A stretch of DNA of 64,000 nucleotides from assembly GCA_965224435.1 (NCBI GenBank), contig OZ245048.1, forward strand, positions 2,542,001-2,606,000, read 5' to 3'. Positions within the stretch are counted from its first letter, which is position 1; every line of letters starts with the position of its first letter. Both the position numbers and the translations under genes were made by a program. Below are positions 31,090-40,045 of this stretch, in pieces. The notes beneath the pieces are model-generated. The model did no database searches. It was not told the DNA's origin and saw only the letters and a list, made by a program, of their open reading frames with translations. This DNA comes from JAJRQY01 sp965224435 (GTDB lineage: Bacteria; Actinomycetota; Acidimicrobiia; Acidimicrobiales; SZUA-35).

Positions 31090-34082
31090 CAGGACATGAC
31101 CTCATCGATCAGCGGCCCATCAGCCAGTGGCTCATCGCCAACATCGGGGCCGGTGACACTGGTCGAAAGCTGGACCAACTCGGCTAAGGCATCATCGCTG
31201 AGGTTGCCTATCCACTGTTCTCCTGAGCCAATGACACTGTCAGCAAGGGCTCGCTTCTGGCTCAGCAACTCTCGGACTCGATCCTCGACGGTGCCTTCGG
31301 TGACGAGGCGATGCACGGTTACCGTTTGGTCCTGACCAATACGGTATGCCCGGTCAGTTGCTTGGTCCTCGACTGCCGGGTTCCACCAGCGATCATAGTG
31401 CACCACATTCGTGGCACGGGTGAGATTGAGGCCAGTACCACCGGCCTTAAGAGACAGGATCAGGACAGGCAGTTTGCCCGTCTGGAACCGGTCAACCAGT
31501 TCCTGACGTTTCTTGATGCTGAGGCCACCGTGGAGCAGGTCAATCTCGACCCCTTGAGAGCCGAGATGATCCTTGATCAGGTTGCCCATCGTGACGTACT
31601 GGCTGAAGATCAGGGTGCTCTGACCTTGGCTGAGGGTGCTGGCCATGAGATCATCCAGAGCGGCCAGCTTGCCCGAGCGTCCGGCCAGCGGGGCCGTCTC
31701 TCCCAAATACTGGGCAGGGTGATTGGTGATCTGTTTCAGGGCGGTGAGCAACTTGAGGATCAGGCCGTGTCGGGCAATGCCATCATTCTGAGCCAGCTCG
31801 GCCAATACTTCTTTCGTGGTGGCCTGGTAGAGGGTGATCTGTTCTGGAGTGAGCGGAACAATCACGTCTCGTTCGATTTTTGGAGGCAGTTCTGGGGCAA
31901 TGCCAGGATCGGTCTTCTTCCGACGGAGCAAGAACGGCTTCACCACCGCGTTGAGTCGCTCGATCGCTTCGGGGTCGCCGTCTCGCTCAATGGGTGTCGC
32001 CACACTCCGCCTGAATGTCTCCAGTGGACCAAGCAGGCCAGGAACTGTCCAGTCAAGGATTGACCAGAGCTCGCTCAGGCGATTCTCTACCGGAGTCCCC
32101 GTCAAAGCCAGACGTGAGTTGCCGGGGATTTGTCGCAGGGCCTTGGCCGTCCTGGATCGAGGGTTCTTGGCGTACTGCGCCTCGTCGGCCACCACCAGGT
32201 CCCACTCAACTTGGGCCAGAGTGGCAGCATCGCTGCGGATCACCCCATAGGTGGTGATCACGAGGTCACCCTTCTCGACGGTTCCCAGTGAGCGTGAAGA
32301 GCCGTGGAATCGATGGACGATCGTTCCTGGCAAGAAGCGGTGACATTCGCGCTCCCAGTTTGCCAGCAAGGAAGTCGGACAAACGACCAGGGTTGGGCCT
32401 TCACGGAGGGCATGCAGGGCCAAGAGCTGGATTGTCTTGCCGAGCCCCATGTCATCAGCCAGACACCCTCCCAGACCTAGAGAACACAGGTCCGACATCC
32501 AGGCCAATCCTCGCTTCTGGTAGGGGCGAAGTTCGGCTTTGAGTCCCGGTGGCTCTTGCTCCTCTCGTTGACCATCAAGGGCTAAGAGGCGGTCGGCCAG
32601 TTCCTTGATTGCGCCACGGATATCAACTGGTATGACCTCGCCTGCCCCCTCCAGCGTGTGAGCCCCGGCTCCATCCAGTTCAAGTCCCGAGCCCAATGCG
32701 GCGGCAAGGGCGTCAGCGGCGGAAATTTCTGGCACCCCGGCTCGCAGCCGCTCTCGTGCTTGGCGGTCCAGCCGGATCCAACGACCCCGGAGAGGCACCA
32801 CTGGCCGCTTGGCCTCGGAAAGCACATCCAGTTCTTCTGGAGTCAAAGCGACCCCATCGAGCAGGAACTCCCAGTCGATCGACATGAGGCTGTCGAGATC
32901 GGTGACGGTTGGCAATGCACCGCTGGGGCTTGATGCACTGACGACAACACGACGTTCGAGGTCCGGGGCAACTAGCCCACTGGGCCAGCGAACGTCAATG
33001 CCAACCTGAGCCAGTTCATCAAGATGGTCAACCAGCGAGTCCAGCGACTCTTCGTCCAAATAGATGTGAGTCGGCGCCGATTGTTGCAGGCCTCGATCCA
33101 GGATCGGGCAGATCGCCGCGCCTCGACGTAGGCCAATCAGCAGATCTGACTCAGCTTCATTGCCGAATCGAACCTGAACTTCGACTGGAGCCCTCCACAA
33201 GTCGGCGGCATCGATCACCAGTGATGGATCCAGTTGGCTACGGAGAAGGAAAACCAGCGTCCACGGGTGGTCCTCCACAGCGGGCGGCACAACCCGAAGA
33301 CTCAGCGCTGCCCCCGGACTGTGGGCCTGGTGCAAGTCACTAGCCCAGGACCGCAAATGAGGAATCCGGATGGCATCCTGCTCGGCGAACAACGGCGACG
33401 AAACAACCATGGCCGCGCCCGCGGTTCGTACCATCCGATCAGCAACCGCATCCCAACACATCGTGATCGCTTCATTGGCTGGCAGAATTCTTGATTCGTC
33501 AGCGAGAAAGCTGCCAGCGGGAACACAGTGGGCCGCGGCGGGAAGAGCCATGGCCAAGGCCTCAATATGATTGTGATCATCCGTCAGCAATGGCTTCAGC
33601 TGCCAGCACTCCCAACCGTCCTTGCTCACGCTGGGCAAGACTCGTCCGCCGGCCACAATCGCTAGCGCTGATCGAACCACGACGGCTAACGCCCGAACTG
33701 AAGGTGTCGCTGGCTGAGAAGTGGGCAAGGTGGCCAAAAACTCAATAGCCCGATCCATCGGCATGACTTGTGCCGGCACGGTTGTCTGTTGCGAGGGACG
33801 TTGCGGGTGATTCGGGTCCTTGACTATCAGATCCAGTTCGGTCTCGGAAAGCCCGTCGAATGAGGGCTTCAGCAGACCACCGATGCCACGAGGCTCCCAC
33901 AGGGCAAACCAGGAGTGGCGCGGCGGGTCCACGGGAACGAAGGTCATCTCAACATGACCGAGATCGAGCTGGCCTCGAGTCGACCCACTTTGAGAGTCCG
34001 ACAAAGACGGAACCAGGGTCAATGTAGGCCTGGAAGTCTTCACCCTCGTCCACTCTCCCATCCGACCGGCTGTATGGGCCAC
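31089..34082 (-). CDS. SNF2-family DEAD/DEAH helicase (copy A)
   Basis: A 997-residue Swi2/Snf2 ATPase. The N-terminal half is the bacterial SNF2-associated region; the C-terminal half has Walker A (LADDMGLGKTIQLLAL), DEAQ box (VADEAQYAKNPRSRTAKALR), LTGTPVENRLSELWSILDW and motif V-VI (GGTGLNLTRATNVVHYDRWWNPAVEDQATDRAYRIGQ). Such HepA-like proteins translocate on double-stranded DNA and remodel protein-DNA or RNA polymerase complexes. The first 45 residues before VEMTFVPVDPPRHSW are not conserved with copy B. It is coupled to a SWIM partner downstream. Copy B lies 1.7 kb away in opposite orientation. Confidence 0.92.
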   Translation of the reverse strand: MAHTAGRMGEWTRVKTSRPTLTLVPSLSDSQSGSTRGQLDLGHVEMTFVPVDPPRHSWFALWEPRGIGGLLKPSFDGLSETELDLIVKDPNHPQRPSQQTTVPAQVMPMDRAIEFLATLPTSQPATPSVRALAVVVRSALAIVAGGRVLPSVSKDGWECWQLKPLLTDDHNHIEALAMALPAAAHCVPAGSFLADESRILPANEAITMCWDAVADRMVRTAGAAMVVSSPLFAEQDAIRIPHLRSWASDLHQAHSPGAALSLRVVPPAVEDHPWTLVFLLRSQLDPSLVIDAADLWRAPVEVQVRFGNEAESDLLIGLRRGAAICPILDRGLQQSAPTHIYLDEESLDSLVDHLDELAQVGIDVRWPSGLVAPDLERRVVVSASSPSGALPTVTDLDSLMSIDWEFLLDGVALTPEELDVLSEAKRPVVPLRGRWIRLDRQARERLRAGVPEISAADALAAALGSGLELDGAGAHTLEGAGEVIPVDIRGAIKELADRLLALDGQREEQEPPGLKAELRPYQKRGLAWMSDLCSLGLGGCLADDMGLGKTIQLLALHALREGPTLVVCPTSLLANWERECHRFLPGTIVHRFHGSSRSLGTVEKGDLVITTYGVIRSDAATLAQVEWDLVVADEAQYAKNPRSRTAKALRQIPGNSRLALTGTPVENRLSELWSILDWTVPGLLGPLETFRRSVATPIERDGDPEAIERLNAVVKPFLLRRKKTDPGIAPELPPKIERDVIVPLTPEQITLYQATTKEVLAELAQNDGIARHGLILKLLTALKQITNHPAQYLGETAPLAGRSGKLAALDDLMASTLSQGQSTLIFSQYVTMGNLIKDHLGSQGVEIDLLHGGLSIKKRQELVDRFQTGKLPVLILSLKAGGTGLNLTRATNVVHYDRWWNPAVEDQATDRAYRIGQDQTVTVHRLVTEGTVEDRVRELLSQKRALADSVIGSGEQWIGNLSDDALAELVQLSTSVTGPDVGDEPLADGPLIDEVMS

Positions 34083-34193
34083 AGACTAGAGGGAACAGAC
34101 GTTCGTCCCACTTCCAACAACGGAAATGCCTGGACACGGCTCGGCAGCTGGAGTCAGATGTGTTGGAATCGCCATTCCAACGAGGGAAGATCC

Positions 34194-34910
34194 ATGAACG
34201 TCGATGAGCGAGCAATACTAGCGGCCAACAATAATGCGGACTTGTACGAGGCGATGTATTCGGCGCACGGCTTGGATTACGAAAGGCTGCCGTTCGCCTT
34301 CGTCGGCAAGCAAAACCCACCGCCTTTCTATTCCAATCTCACAACCCTTTCTCCAGACCACGCCCAAGAAATTGCACAACAGATCGAATCAGTAACAAAA
34401 CGTTTCACGGGCCGGATCGGGCTGAAAGACAGTTTCTGCCAGCTGGAATTAGAAGGCTTTGATGCGTTGTTCTCTGCTTCCTGGATCTGGCGAGCCGGCG
34501 GTATTCAAACGCCAGTGAATTGGGAACCAGTCCTATCTGAGGAAGATCTTGTGCTCTGGGAAGATGCCTGGAACGGGTCTAACTCACCAACCCCCAATCG
34601 CATGTTCAATAGGGTGATGTTGAACCAATCCGACGTGACGTTCCTCGGAGTCAAGAGCAAGGGGCGATATGAGGCCGGTTGCATTGCTAACCGCTCGGAC
34701 AGCTGTATCGGAATCTCGAATGTCTTCTCAAGAACTGAATCCACTCAATCTGCATCAAGCAGCATCTTCGCTCAGGCAACAGCGGCTGTCTCGTCCATTG
34801 ATCCGCTCTTGCCAATCGTCGGCTACGAGTCTGGAGAAGATCTAGAATCAGCAAGCGCAGCTGGCTACTGCAGCGTGGGCGAGCTGCGCATCCTTCTCTC
34901 CAGCACCTAG
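34194..34910 (+). CDS. Hypothetical protein, GNAT-like C-terminus
   Basis: A 238-residue protein that starts at the ATG at 34194, seven bases after GAGGGA. The C-terminal half (GRYEAGCIANRSDSCIGISNVFSRT ... PIVGYESGEDLESASAAGYCSVGELRILL) resembles degenerate GNAT acetyltransferase-like proteins of Actinobacteria; the acetyl-CoA loop is not evident, so this is only a suggestion. Base composition looks less GC-rich than in its neighbours, which may indicate transfer. It sits between the two helicase pairs and is convergent with the selenoprotein (a CTAGAG duplication carries both stops). Confidence 0.5.
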   Translation: MNVDERAILAANNNADLYEAMYSAHGLDYERLPFAFVGKQNPPPFYSNLTTLSPDHAQEIAQQIESVTKRFTGRIGLKDSFCQLELEGFDALFSASWIWRAGGIQTPVNWEPVLSEEDLVLWEDAWNGSNSPTPNRMFNRVMLNQSDVTFLGVKSKGRYEAGCIANRSDSCIGISNVFSRTESTQSASSSIFAQATAAVSSIDPLLPIVGYESGEDLESASAAGYCSVGELRILLSST

Positions 34911-34912
34911 AG

Positions 34913-35629
34913 CTAGAGGGGCCGGTCTCCAAAATCTGGACGTTCGGTCCGAGTCCGCTTCAACTCCCAGAAACCGGGAATCCGAGTCATGGTCACGACC
35001 GAGTCCCACAGCTTGAGCGAATCCTCAAGATTGGGAACCTTGGTAATCACAGGTCCAAAAATGCCCAGACGTGCTGTATCACCTGAATCTTTGTCTGAAT
35101 CTGTGCTGTCTGACTTAGCACTGGCCGAGTTGGCATCAATCGCGATGATCGGGGTGCCAACGTCGGCACCCACCAGATCTAAGCCAGCATCCATGCGAGT
35201 GGCAATAACCTCATCCCACGCCTCGTCTTCCCAGGCGTCGAGGTGGCTGGCATTGAGACCGCAGGCAGCCAGCACGTCTTCCATGGCGAAATCGCGGTCA
35301 CCATCATTGTGAATTCGTGTGCCTAGTTCCCAATACAGCTTGAAGAAGCCAGCATTGCCACCATCGCCACCGTCATTGGCGGCTCGCACCGACTCCAGCA
35401 CTCGCAACATCTTGTGGGTTCGTAGATAGTGGGGGTAGTACTCACTATCTGGATCTGGCTCATTCTTGCGTAGCAAGCTGATTGGCTGCCAGGTGATGTT
35501 CAGGTTGCGCTCAGGAGCTACGACGTCGACGACCCAACGGGCCGTCACCCAACACCATGGTCATATGGGATCAACCCAAAACTCGATCTCCTCAGTCGGT
35601 TGTTGGGCGGGGGCGACAGGTTCAACCAT
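34913..35629 (-). CDS. Selenocysteine mycothiol-dependent nitroreductase-like protein (UPWC, DsbA fold)
   Basis: The frame opens at the ATG at 35629 and reads MVEPVAPAQQPTEEIEFWVDPI, then TGA at 35563-35561, then PWCWVTARWVVDVV. In Rv2466c-type mycothiol-dependent nitroreductases and DsbA-like relatives this position is the first Cys of CPWC (WFDPLCPWCW), so UGA takes the place of the catalytic cysteine: UPWC. With Sec at residue 23 the protein has 238 residues, the normal length, and the rest matches the family (GTRIHNDGDRDFAMEDVLAACG, MDAGLDLVGADVGTPII, IFGPVITKVP, FWELKRTRTERP). An Asp/Ser-rich insertion lies near residue 170. A SECIS-like hairpin follows the UGA. A GTG at 35548 would give a form that lacks the active site. 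Confidence 0.9.
35528..35546 (-). promoter_or_regulatory. Bacterial SECIS-like hairpin in the UPWC gene
   Basis: On the minus strand GACGGCCC (35546-35539) pairs with GGGTCGTC (35535-35528), eight pairs with one G-U, around the loop GTT. The loop begins 22 bases after the UGA and carries a GU, as in known bacterial SECIS loops. Confidence 0.65.
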
Positions 35630-35724
35630 GAACGAACCGTAGCGCGACAGCGAGCAACCTCATCCACTCAAGAACAGTGTCCACATTTCAGAAACTGCGG
35701 CCTAGAATTGACAGGATGTCTACT

Positions 35725-35749
35725 CGCGGGCTGTACAACGAGGCCCGCG
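35725..35749 (+). promoter_or_regulatory. Leader hairpin upstream of SNF2 copy B, possible attenuator
   Basis: CGCGGGC (35725-35731) and GCCCGCG (35743-35749) form a perfect seven-pair stem with an 11-base loop. It lies about 50 bases before the helicase start and just after a TTGACA hexamer (35708-35713), in the 166-base gap that must hold promoters for both the selenoprotein and helicase. Confidence 0.35.
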
Positions 35750-35795
35750 TGTGTGGCGACATCCATGAAAGGTTACCAACGATGCGAGACCCGGC

Positions 35796-38735
35796 TTGAA
35801 GCAGAGTTCCTTGGCCCGCGCCCTGGCCAATGCCGAAACACGAGCCACCTTTATTGTTGCTGATCCGCCGCGCTCGTCATGGCTCGCGTTGTGGATGCCC
35901 GATCAGCCAATCGAGGGTGCCACCGAATCAGTCGATCTGATCCGACCAGGCATGGCCGCGGGGGTTCCACAAGAGTCTTTCTCCCCCGTCCGAGTCCAGC
36001 GACTCGCCACCCCAGTGATTCGATTCGAACTTCACGCAGTTATTCAGCTGTTGGGTACGCCATCCAGCGGAGACAACGCTGAGGATCGATCCCCGTCACT
36101 GCAAGCCTGGTCTGTGGCCACCCAGTCGTCCCTGGCCATGATCGCTGGCGGGCTTCTCCGACCTTCGGCAACACCTGCGGGCACCGATAGTTGGAGGCTC
36201 GGCCCCTTCACCAAGGATCACGTGCAACATGTGGTCTGCTTGGCGCAGGCACTACCGCCCGAAGCACATACCTACCCGGTGATGATGCCCAGCAACCCAA
36301 GAGCGGCATTCGAGCACGACGATGCCCCATCCGAAGAACCGCTCATCACCACAGCCGAATCCGTCCTCAGCACATTCATGGATGCAGTCGCCGATCGTTT
36401 CGTACGAACATCGGCCGCACGACTCGGCGCTGGCCATGCTGCCTTCGCCTCTCTGACGCCAGTCACCGTCGACCCGCGCTCCGCACTGGATGCGCTGGCT
36501 GGAGACAAGCCTCCCCTTCTGACCCTGCGACTCATGCCGCCGGACCAGTCCACCGGGAGCTTTCGTGCCGCCCTTTTCTTTCAGAGTCGCCGCGACACCA
36601 GCCTGACCGTTTCTGCCTCCGCGCTTTGGAATGCGCCCGACTCAGTCAGAGCTCGTTTCTCTGCCATCGAGAACTCACTTCTGCTGACCCTGCGTCGGGC
36701 CACCAAGGTTTGGCCTCCCATTGATCGCCTGCTGGCACAAGCCCAACCGAGTGAAATCCAGCTCACTGACAAGGAACTTGAGCAGCTGGAACAAGACCTT
36801 TGCAACGATCTCGGGGCGGCGGGCCTGTCGGTCATGTGGCCGACCAATATGGTCAGCGCCATCACCTTCCGACCCGTTGTTGGTAACCCAGTGGGGAACT
36901 CAGTCGGCAACTCCAGCAGCCGGGACCGCTCGGCCAGGGACTCAGACGCACCCCAGATCAATCTCACGGGTCGTACGTCTCGAATGGACCTTGCCTCCCT
37001 GCTGGAGCTGCGCTGGCGAGGCGAAATCGACGGCAAAGAGCTCACCGACGAAGAGCTCACCGACCTGGCCGAAAGCAAGCGGAGCATTATCCGGCTTCGA
37101 GGCCAATGGATTCGAGTCGACTCTGATGAAGTGCAGCGTCTCAACCAGCGTCGCTCGGTTGGAGCGTCTGCTGCGCTTGCCGCTGCCTTAGGCGGAACCG
37201 TTCCCCTCGATGGCGGAGCCGATGCTGGCGGATATGACATTGAGGTTGAAGGCCCGCTGGCGACTCTGGGCGAACGACTCCGAGGTCTGGATCAGCTGCG
37301 CTCTCTTGACCCACCCGAGGGATTCAACGCGGAGCTTCGTCCTTACCAGCGTCGAGGCTTGGCCTGGATGGTTGAGATGGACGAGCTTGGACTGGGCGGC
37401 ATCCTTGCCGACGACATGGGTTTGGGAAAGACCGTGCAACTCCTTGCCCTTCATCTCCATCGCCAGAAGACCCGGTCAGCTCCAACACTGGTGATCTGCC
37501 CAACTTCGGTGGTTGGAAACTGGGAGCGGGAAACCAACAAGTTCTTGCCCGGGATCCCCGTCTTGCGGTACCACGGGGCTTCGCGGCACCTCGGCGACAT
37601 TCCCGATAATGCCATCGTGCTCACCAGCTATGGGGTGGCCCGACGCGATGCTGCCAGCCTGACCTCAGTCCCCTGGGGCCTGCTGATCGCGGACGAAGCC
37701 CAAGCCATCAAGAATCCCCGGTCTCGCACGGCGCGGGCCCTGCGACAAATATCGGCCGAGACACGATTCGCGCTTACTGGCACACCAATCCAGAACCAGC
37801 TCACCGATCTGTGGGCAATCCTGGATTGGACTACTCCGGGGTTGCTCGGCCCCTTAGAACGGTTCCGTCGGGATCTCGCCACCCCAATCGAACGAGACGG
37901 CGACCCCGATGTCACCGCCCAACTCAATCGGCTTCTACGCCCCTTCCTGCTTCGCCGTCGCAAGAGCGATCCCGACATTGCTCCAGATCTTCCACCCAAG
38001 ACCGAAACCGACGAAATCGTTCCTCTAACTGGCGAACAGGCGACCCTCTACAAGGCCGTCGTTGCCGAGGTCATGGCCGAAATTGCCGAGGCGACCGGCA
38101 TCAGCCGCCGAGGTCTGGTTCTTCGCCTGGTGACCAGGCTCAAGCAGGTGTGCAACCACCCCGAGCATCTCCTGGCTGAGGGCGGTGAGCTTGCCAATCG
38201 ATCAGGCAAGCTCAAAGCAACGACCGATCTACTTCGCGTCATCTCCGATGAGGGAGAGCGCACACTTGTGTTCACCCAATATGTCGCAATGGGTCACCTC
38301 CTTGTCCGCCATCTTGAGGACAGCGGCTTCACAACCCTCTTCCTCCACGGCGGCTTGTCCATTAACGAGCGCGAGAGAATGGTCGACACCTTCCAGGATG
38401 GAGGGGTCGATGCCTTCATAGTCTCCCTACGTGCTGGTGGAACCGGCCTCAATCTGACCAGGGCCAGCCACGTCATTCACTATGACCGCTGGTGGAACCC
38501 AGCGGTCGAAGATCAAGCCAGCGACCGGGTTTGGCGAATCGGACAAGATCTGCCGGTACAAGTCCACCGCCTCATTTGTGAGGGAACCATCGAGGATCGG
38601 ATTGCGGCGATGCTGAACGACAAGCGAGCCATTGCCGACGCTGTTGTTGGAGCGGGAGAAGGCTGGATATCCGAACTCAGCGATCAAGATCTGGTTGATC
38701 TGGTTGCACTCTCTGAAGATCAGGCAGAGCTGTGA
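35796..38735 (+). CDS. SNF2-family DEAD/DEAH helicase (copy B)
   Basis: A 979-residue Swi2/Snf2 ATPase, paralogous to copy A across the whole length from ATFIVADPPRSSWLALW on. Motifs are intact: LADDMGLGKTVQLLALHLHR, IADEAQAIKNPRSRTARALR, LTGTPIQNQLTDLWAILDW and GGTGLNLTRASHVIHYDRWWNPAVEDQASDRVWRIGQ. The start is uncertain: the only plausible in-frame start codons are TTG (35796, then 35811), because an in-frame stop lies at 35766-35768; two ATGs nearby are in other frames. Internal short repeats (VGNPVGNSVGNS; KELTDEELTD from a 15-bp duplication) are present. The stop overlaps the SWIM gene by GTGA. Confidence 0.9.
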   Translation: MKQSSLARALANAETRATFIVADPPRSSWLALWMPDQPIEGATESVDLIRPGMAAGVPQESFSPVRVQRLATPVIRFELHAVIQLLGTPSSGDNAEDRSPSLQAWSVATQSSLAMIAGGLLRPSATPAGTDSWRLGPFTKDHVQHVVCLAQALPPEAHTYPVMMPSNPRAAFEHDDAPSEEPLITTAESVLSTFMDAVADRFVRTSAARLGAGHAAFASLTPVTVDPRSALDALAGDKPPLLTLRLMPPDQSTGSFRAALFFQSRRDTSLTVSASALWNAPDSVRARFSAIENSLLLTLRRATKVWPPIDRLLAQAQPSEIQLTDKELEQLEQDLCNDLGAAGLSVMWPTNMVSAITFRPVVGNPVGNSVGNSSSRDRSARDSDAPQINLTGRTSRMDLASLLELRWRGEIDGKELTDEELTDLAESKRSIIRLRGQWIRVDSDEVQRLNQRRSVGASAALAAALGGTVPLDGGADAGGYDIEVEGPLATLGERLRGLDQLRSLDPPEGFNAELRPYQRRGLAWMVEMDELGLGGILADDMGLGKTVQLLALHLHRQKTRSAPTLVICPTSVVGNWERETNKFLPGIPVLRYHGASRHLGDIPDNAIVLTSYGVARRDAASLTSVPWGLLIADEAQAIKNPRSRTARALRQISAETRFALTGTPIQNQLTDLWAILDWTTPGLLGPLERFRRDLATPIERDGDPDVTAQLNRLLRPFLLRRRKSDPDIAPDLPPKTETDEIVPLTGEQATLYKAVVAEVMAEIAEATGISRRGLVLRLVTRLKQVCNHPEHLLAEGGELANRSGKLKATTDLLRVISDEGERTLVFTQYVAMGHLLVRHLEDSGFTTLFLHGGLSINERERMVDTFQDGGVDAFIVSLRAGGTGLNLTRASHVIHYDRWWNPAVEDQASDRVWRIGQDLPVQVHRLICEGTIEDRIAAMLNDKRAIADAVVGAGEGWISELSDQDLVDLVALSEDQAEL

Positions 38736-39994
38736 GCACACAGGACCCAAGTAACAATCCAGACAAAACCGACAAGCCAGACAAAACCAGGACCTCTCCA
38801 GCGAAGGGCAAGAAGAAACTCAGTGACACCTGGGGAGGCAAGTGGCTGCACAGACTGGAGACAACGGCAACCTTCACCAACGAATCTCTCGAGCGGGGCC
38901 GCGCCTACGCACTACACGATTGGCAATTGGAAGTTGACCTTGAGCCAGGCAAAGCAGAAGCTTTGGCTCGCTCGGGTCCGCGTATTCGCAATCGAGCCTC
39001 CATCGAAGTACCGGTTCTCAGCGAGAACGAATGGTCCATCGTCATCGGCCTGATTGCCGACTCCAGCGCCAGAACTGCCGCCTTGCTCGACCACGAAATC
39101 GATCCCTACATCCTGGCCGAGGCCAAATCAGAAGGGGTGAATCTTCTTCCGGCGCCCCGGTCGCTCAAGGTCAATTGCTCGTGTCGAAACTGGGGCGAGT
39201 TGTGCAAGCATTCATCAGCCGTGGTCTATCTATTGGCCGACGTTTTTGACGAGGCGCCGTTTGACCTCCTATTGTGGCGTGGCCTGCCCTATGAAGATCT
39301 GGTCGAACGAGTTCATCAGCGTCGAAGCTCAACCAGCGAAGACGCGAGCGACAATGGAACATCGACCGCGGCGTTTACTGACACGACGCCGGAGGTCGCG
39401 CCGACCGACGGTTCCGATGAGCAACAACCTGCTGCAACCAGGACCGAGTCTCCACCAACACTGACGATCAACGCCTTGGACGCGTGGAACCGAACACAGA
39501 CGGCACTGCCGTTGACTCTTGTTCCGCCGGAAACGGCTGCGGTGATTCCCCCATATCCTTCCGATGCGCCGGCGAACGCTCCCTTTACTGGTCCAGGGCT
39601 TCATTCTCTGGTGGTGGATGCTGTCGCCCGAGCCCATCGTCACCTCACAGGGTCAGCTGGAGCCGACTTGGAGCTGGGTACCGAGCCTGACCTGGCTCGC
39701 CGGGCAGCTCTGGTAGAAGGGACCGAGCATTGGAGTCGGTTGGTCCTGCATTCAGGTCGCACGAGCCGGGAGCTATCGACCAAAGCAGACGCCTGGCGTA
39801 TTGCTGGCAGCGCAGGGGTCGAGATCGTCGAATCCTCACGGGACGTTCTTGAGATAAACAAGTTCGTCCAGTTCCGCAAGAATGAGCTTGCTCAATGGTT
39901 CCGTTTCGAGAAGGTCTCCGGCCGTTGGAAGCTCATCTCGGGTCCAGCCAAGGATCCAGTCATGCTCGAGTCAGAAGGCGACGACACAGACTGA
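38732..39994 (+). CDS. SWIM zinc-finger protein, helicase partner (copy B)
   Basis: A 420-residue protein with the SWIM motif CSCRNWGELCKHSSAVVYLLADVFD (about residue 150), the counterpart of the protein at 29797-31089. It starts at a GTG that overlaps the stop of the SNF2 gene, so translation is coupled. The N-terminus contains an 18-bp tandem repeat encoding PDKTDKPDKTR, then TWGGKWLHRLE, which matches the TWWGKEWIAALE start of copy A. A Ser/Thr/Pro-rich linker separates the SWIM core from a C-terminal domain. Probably works in a complex with helicase B. Confidence 0.87.
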   Translation: MSTQDPSNNPDKTDKPDKTRTSPAKGKKKLSDTWGGKWLHRLETTATFTNESLERGRAYALHDWQLEVDLEPGKAEALARSGPRIRNRASIEVPVLSENEWSIVIGLIADSSARTAALLDHEIDPYILAEAKSEGVNLLPAPRSLKVNCSCRNWGELCKHSSAVVYLLADVFDEAPFDLLLWRGLPYEDLVERVHQRRSSTSEDASDNGTSTAAFTDTTPEVAPTDGSDEQQPAATRTESPPTLTINALDAWNRTQTALPLTLVPPETAAVIPPYPSDAPANAPFTGPGLHSLVVDAVARAHRHLTGSAGADLELGTEPDLARRAALVEGTEHWSRLVLHSGRTSRELSTKADAWRIAGSAGVEIVESSRDVLEINKFVQFRKNELAQWFRFEKVSGRWKLISGPAKDPVMLESEGDDTD

Positions 39995-40045
39995 GTCGTC
40001 GAATAGCAGAGACGGAGCACGGCTGAGGCCGTCTAGTCTCTTTCT

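Noticed and set aside
34913..35548. Nitroreductase-like gene starting at GTG 35548
   Set aside because: This start removes the active-site loop that every family member has; the frame upstream, across one TGA, restores it.
29797..39994. Composite transposon with inverted ends
   Set aside because: The inverted elements are diverged protein-coding operons without transposase or terminal repeats.
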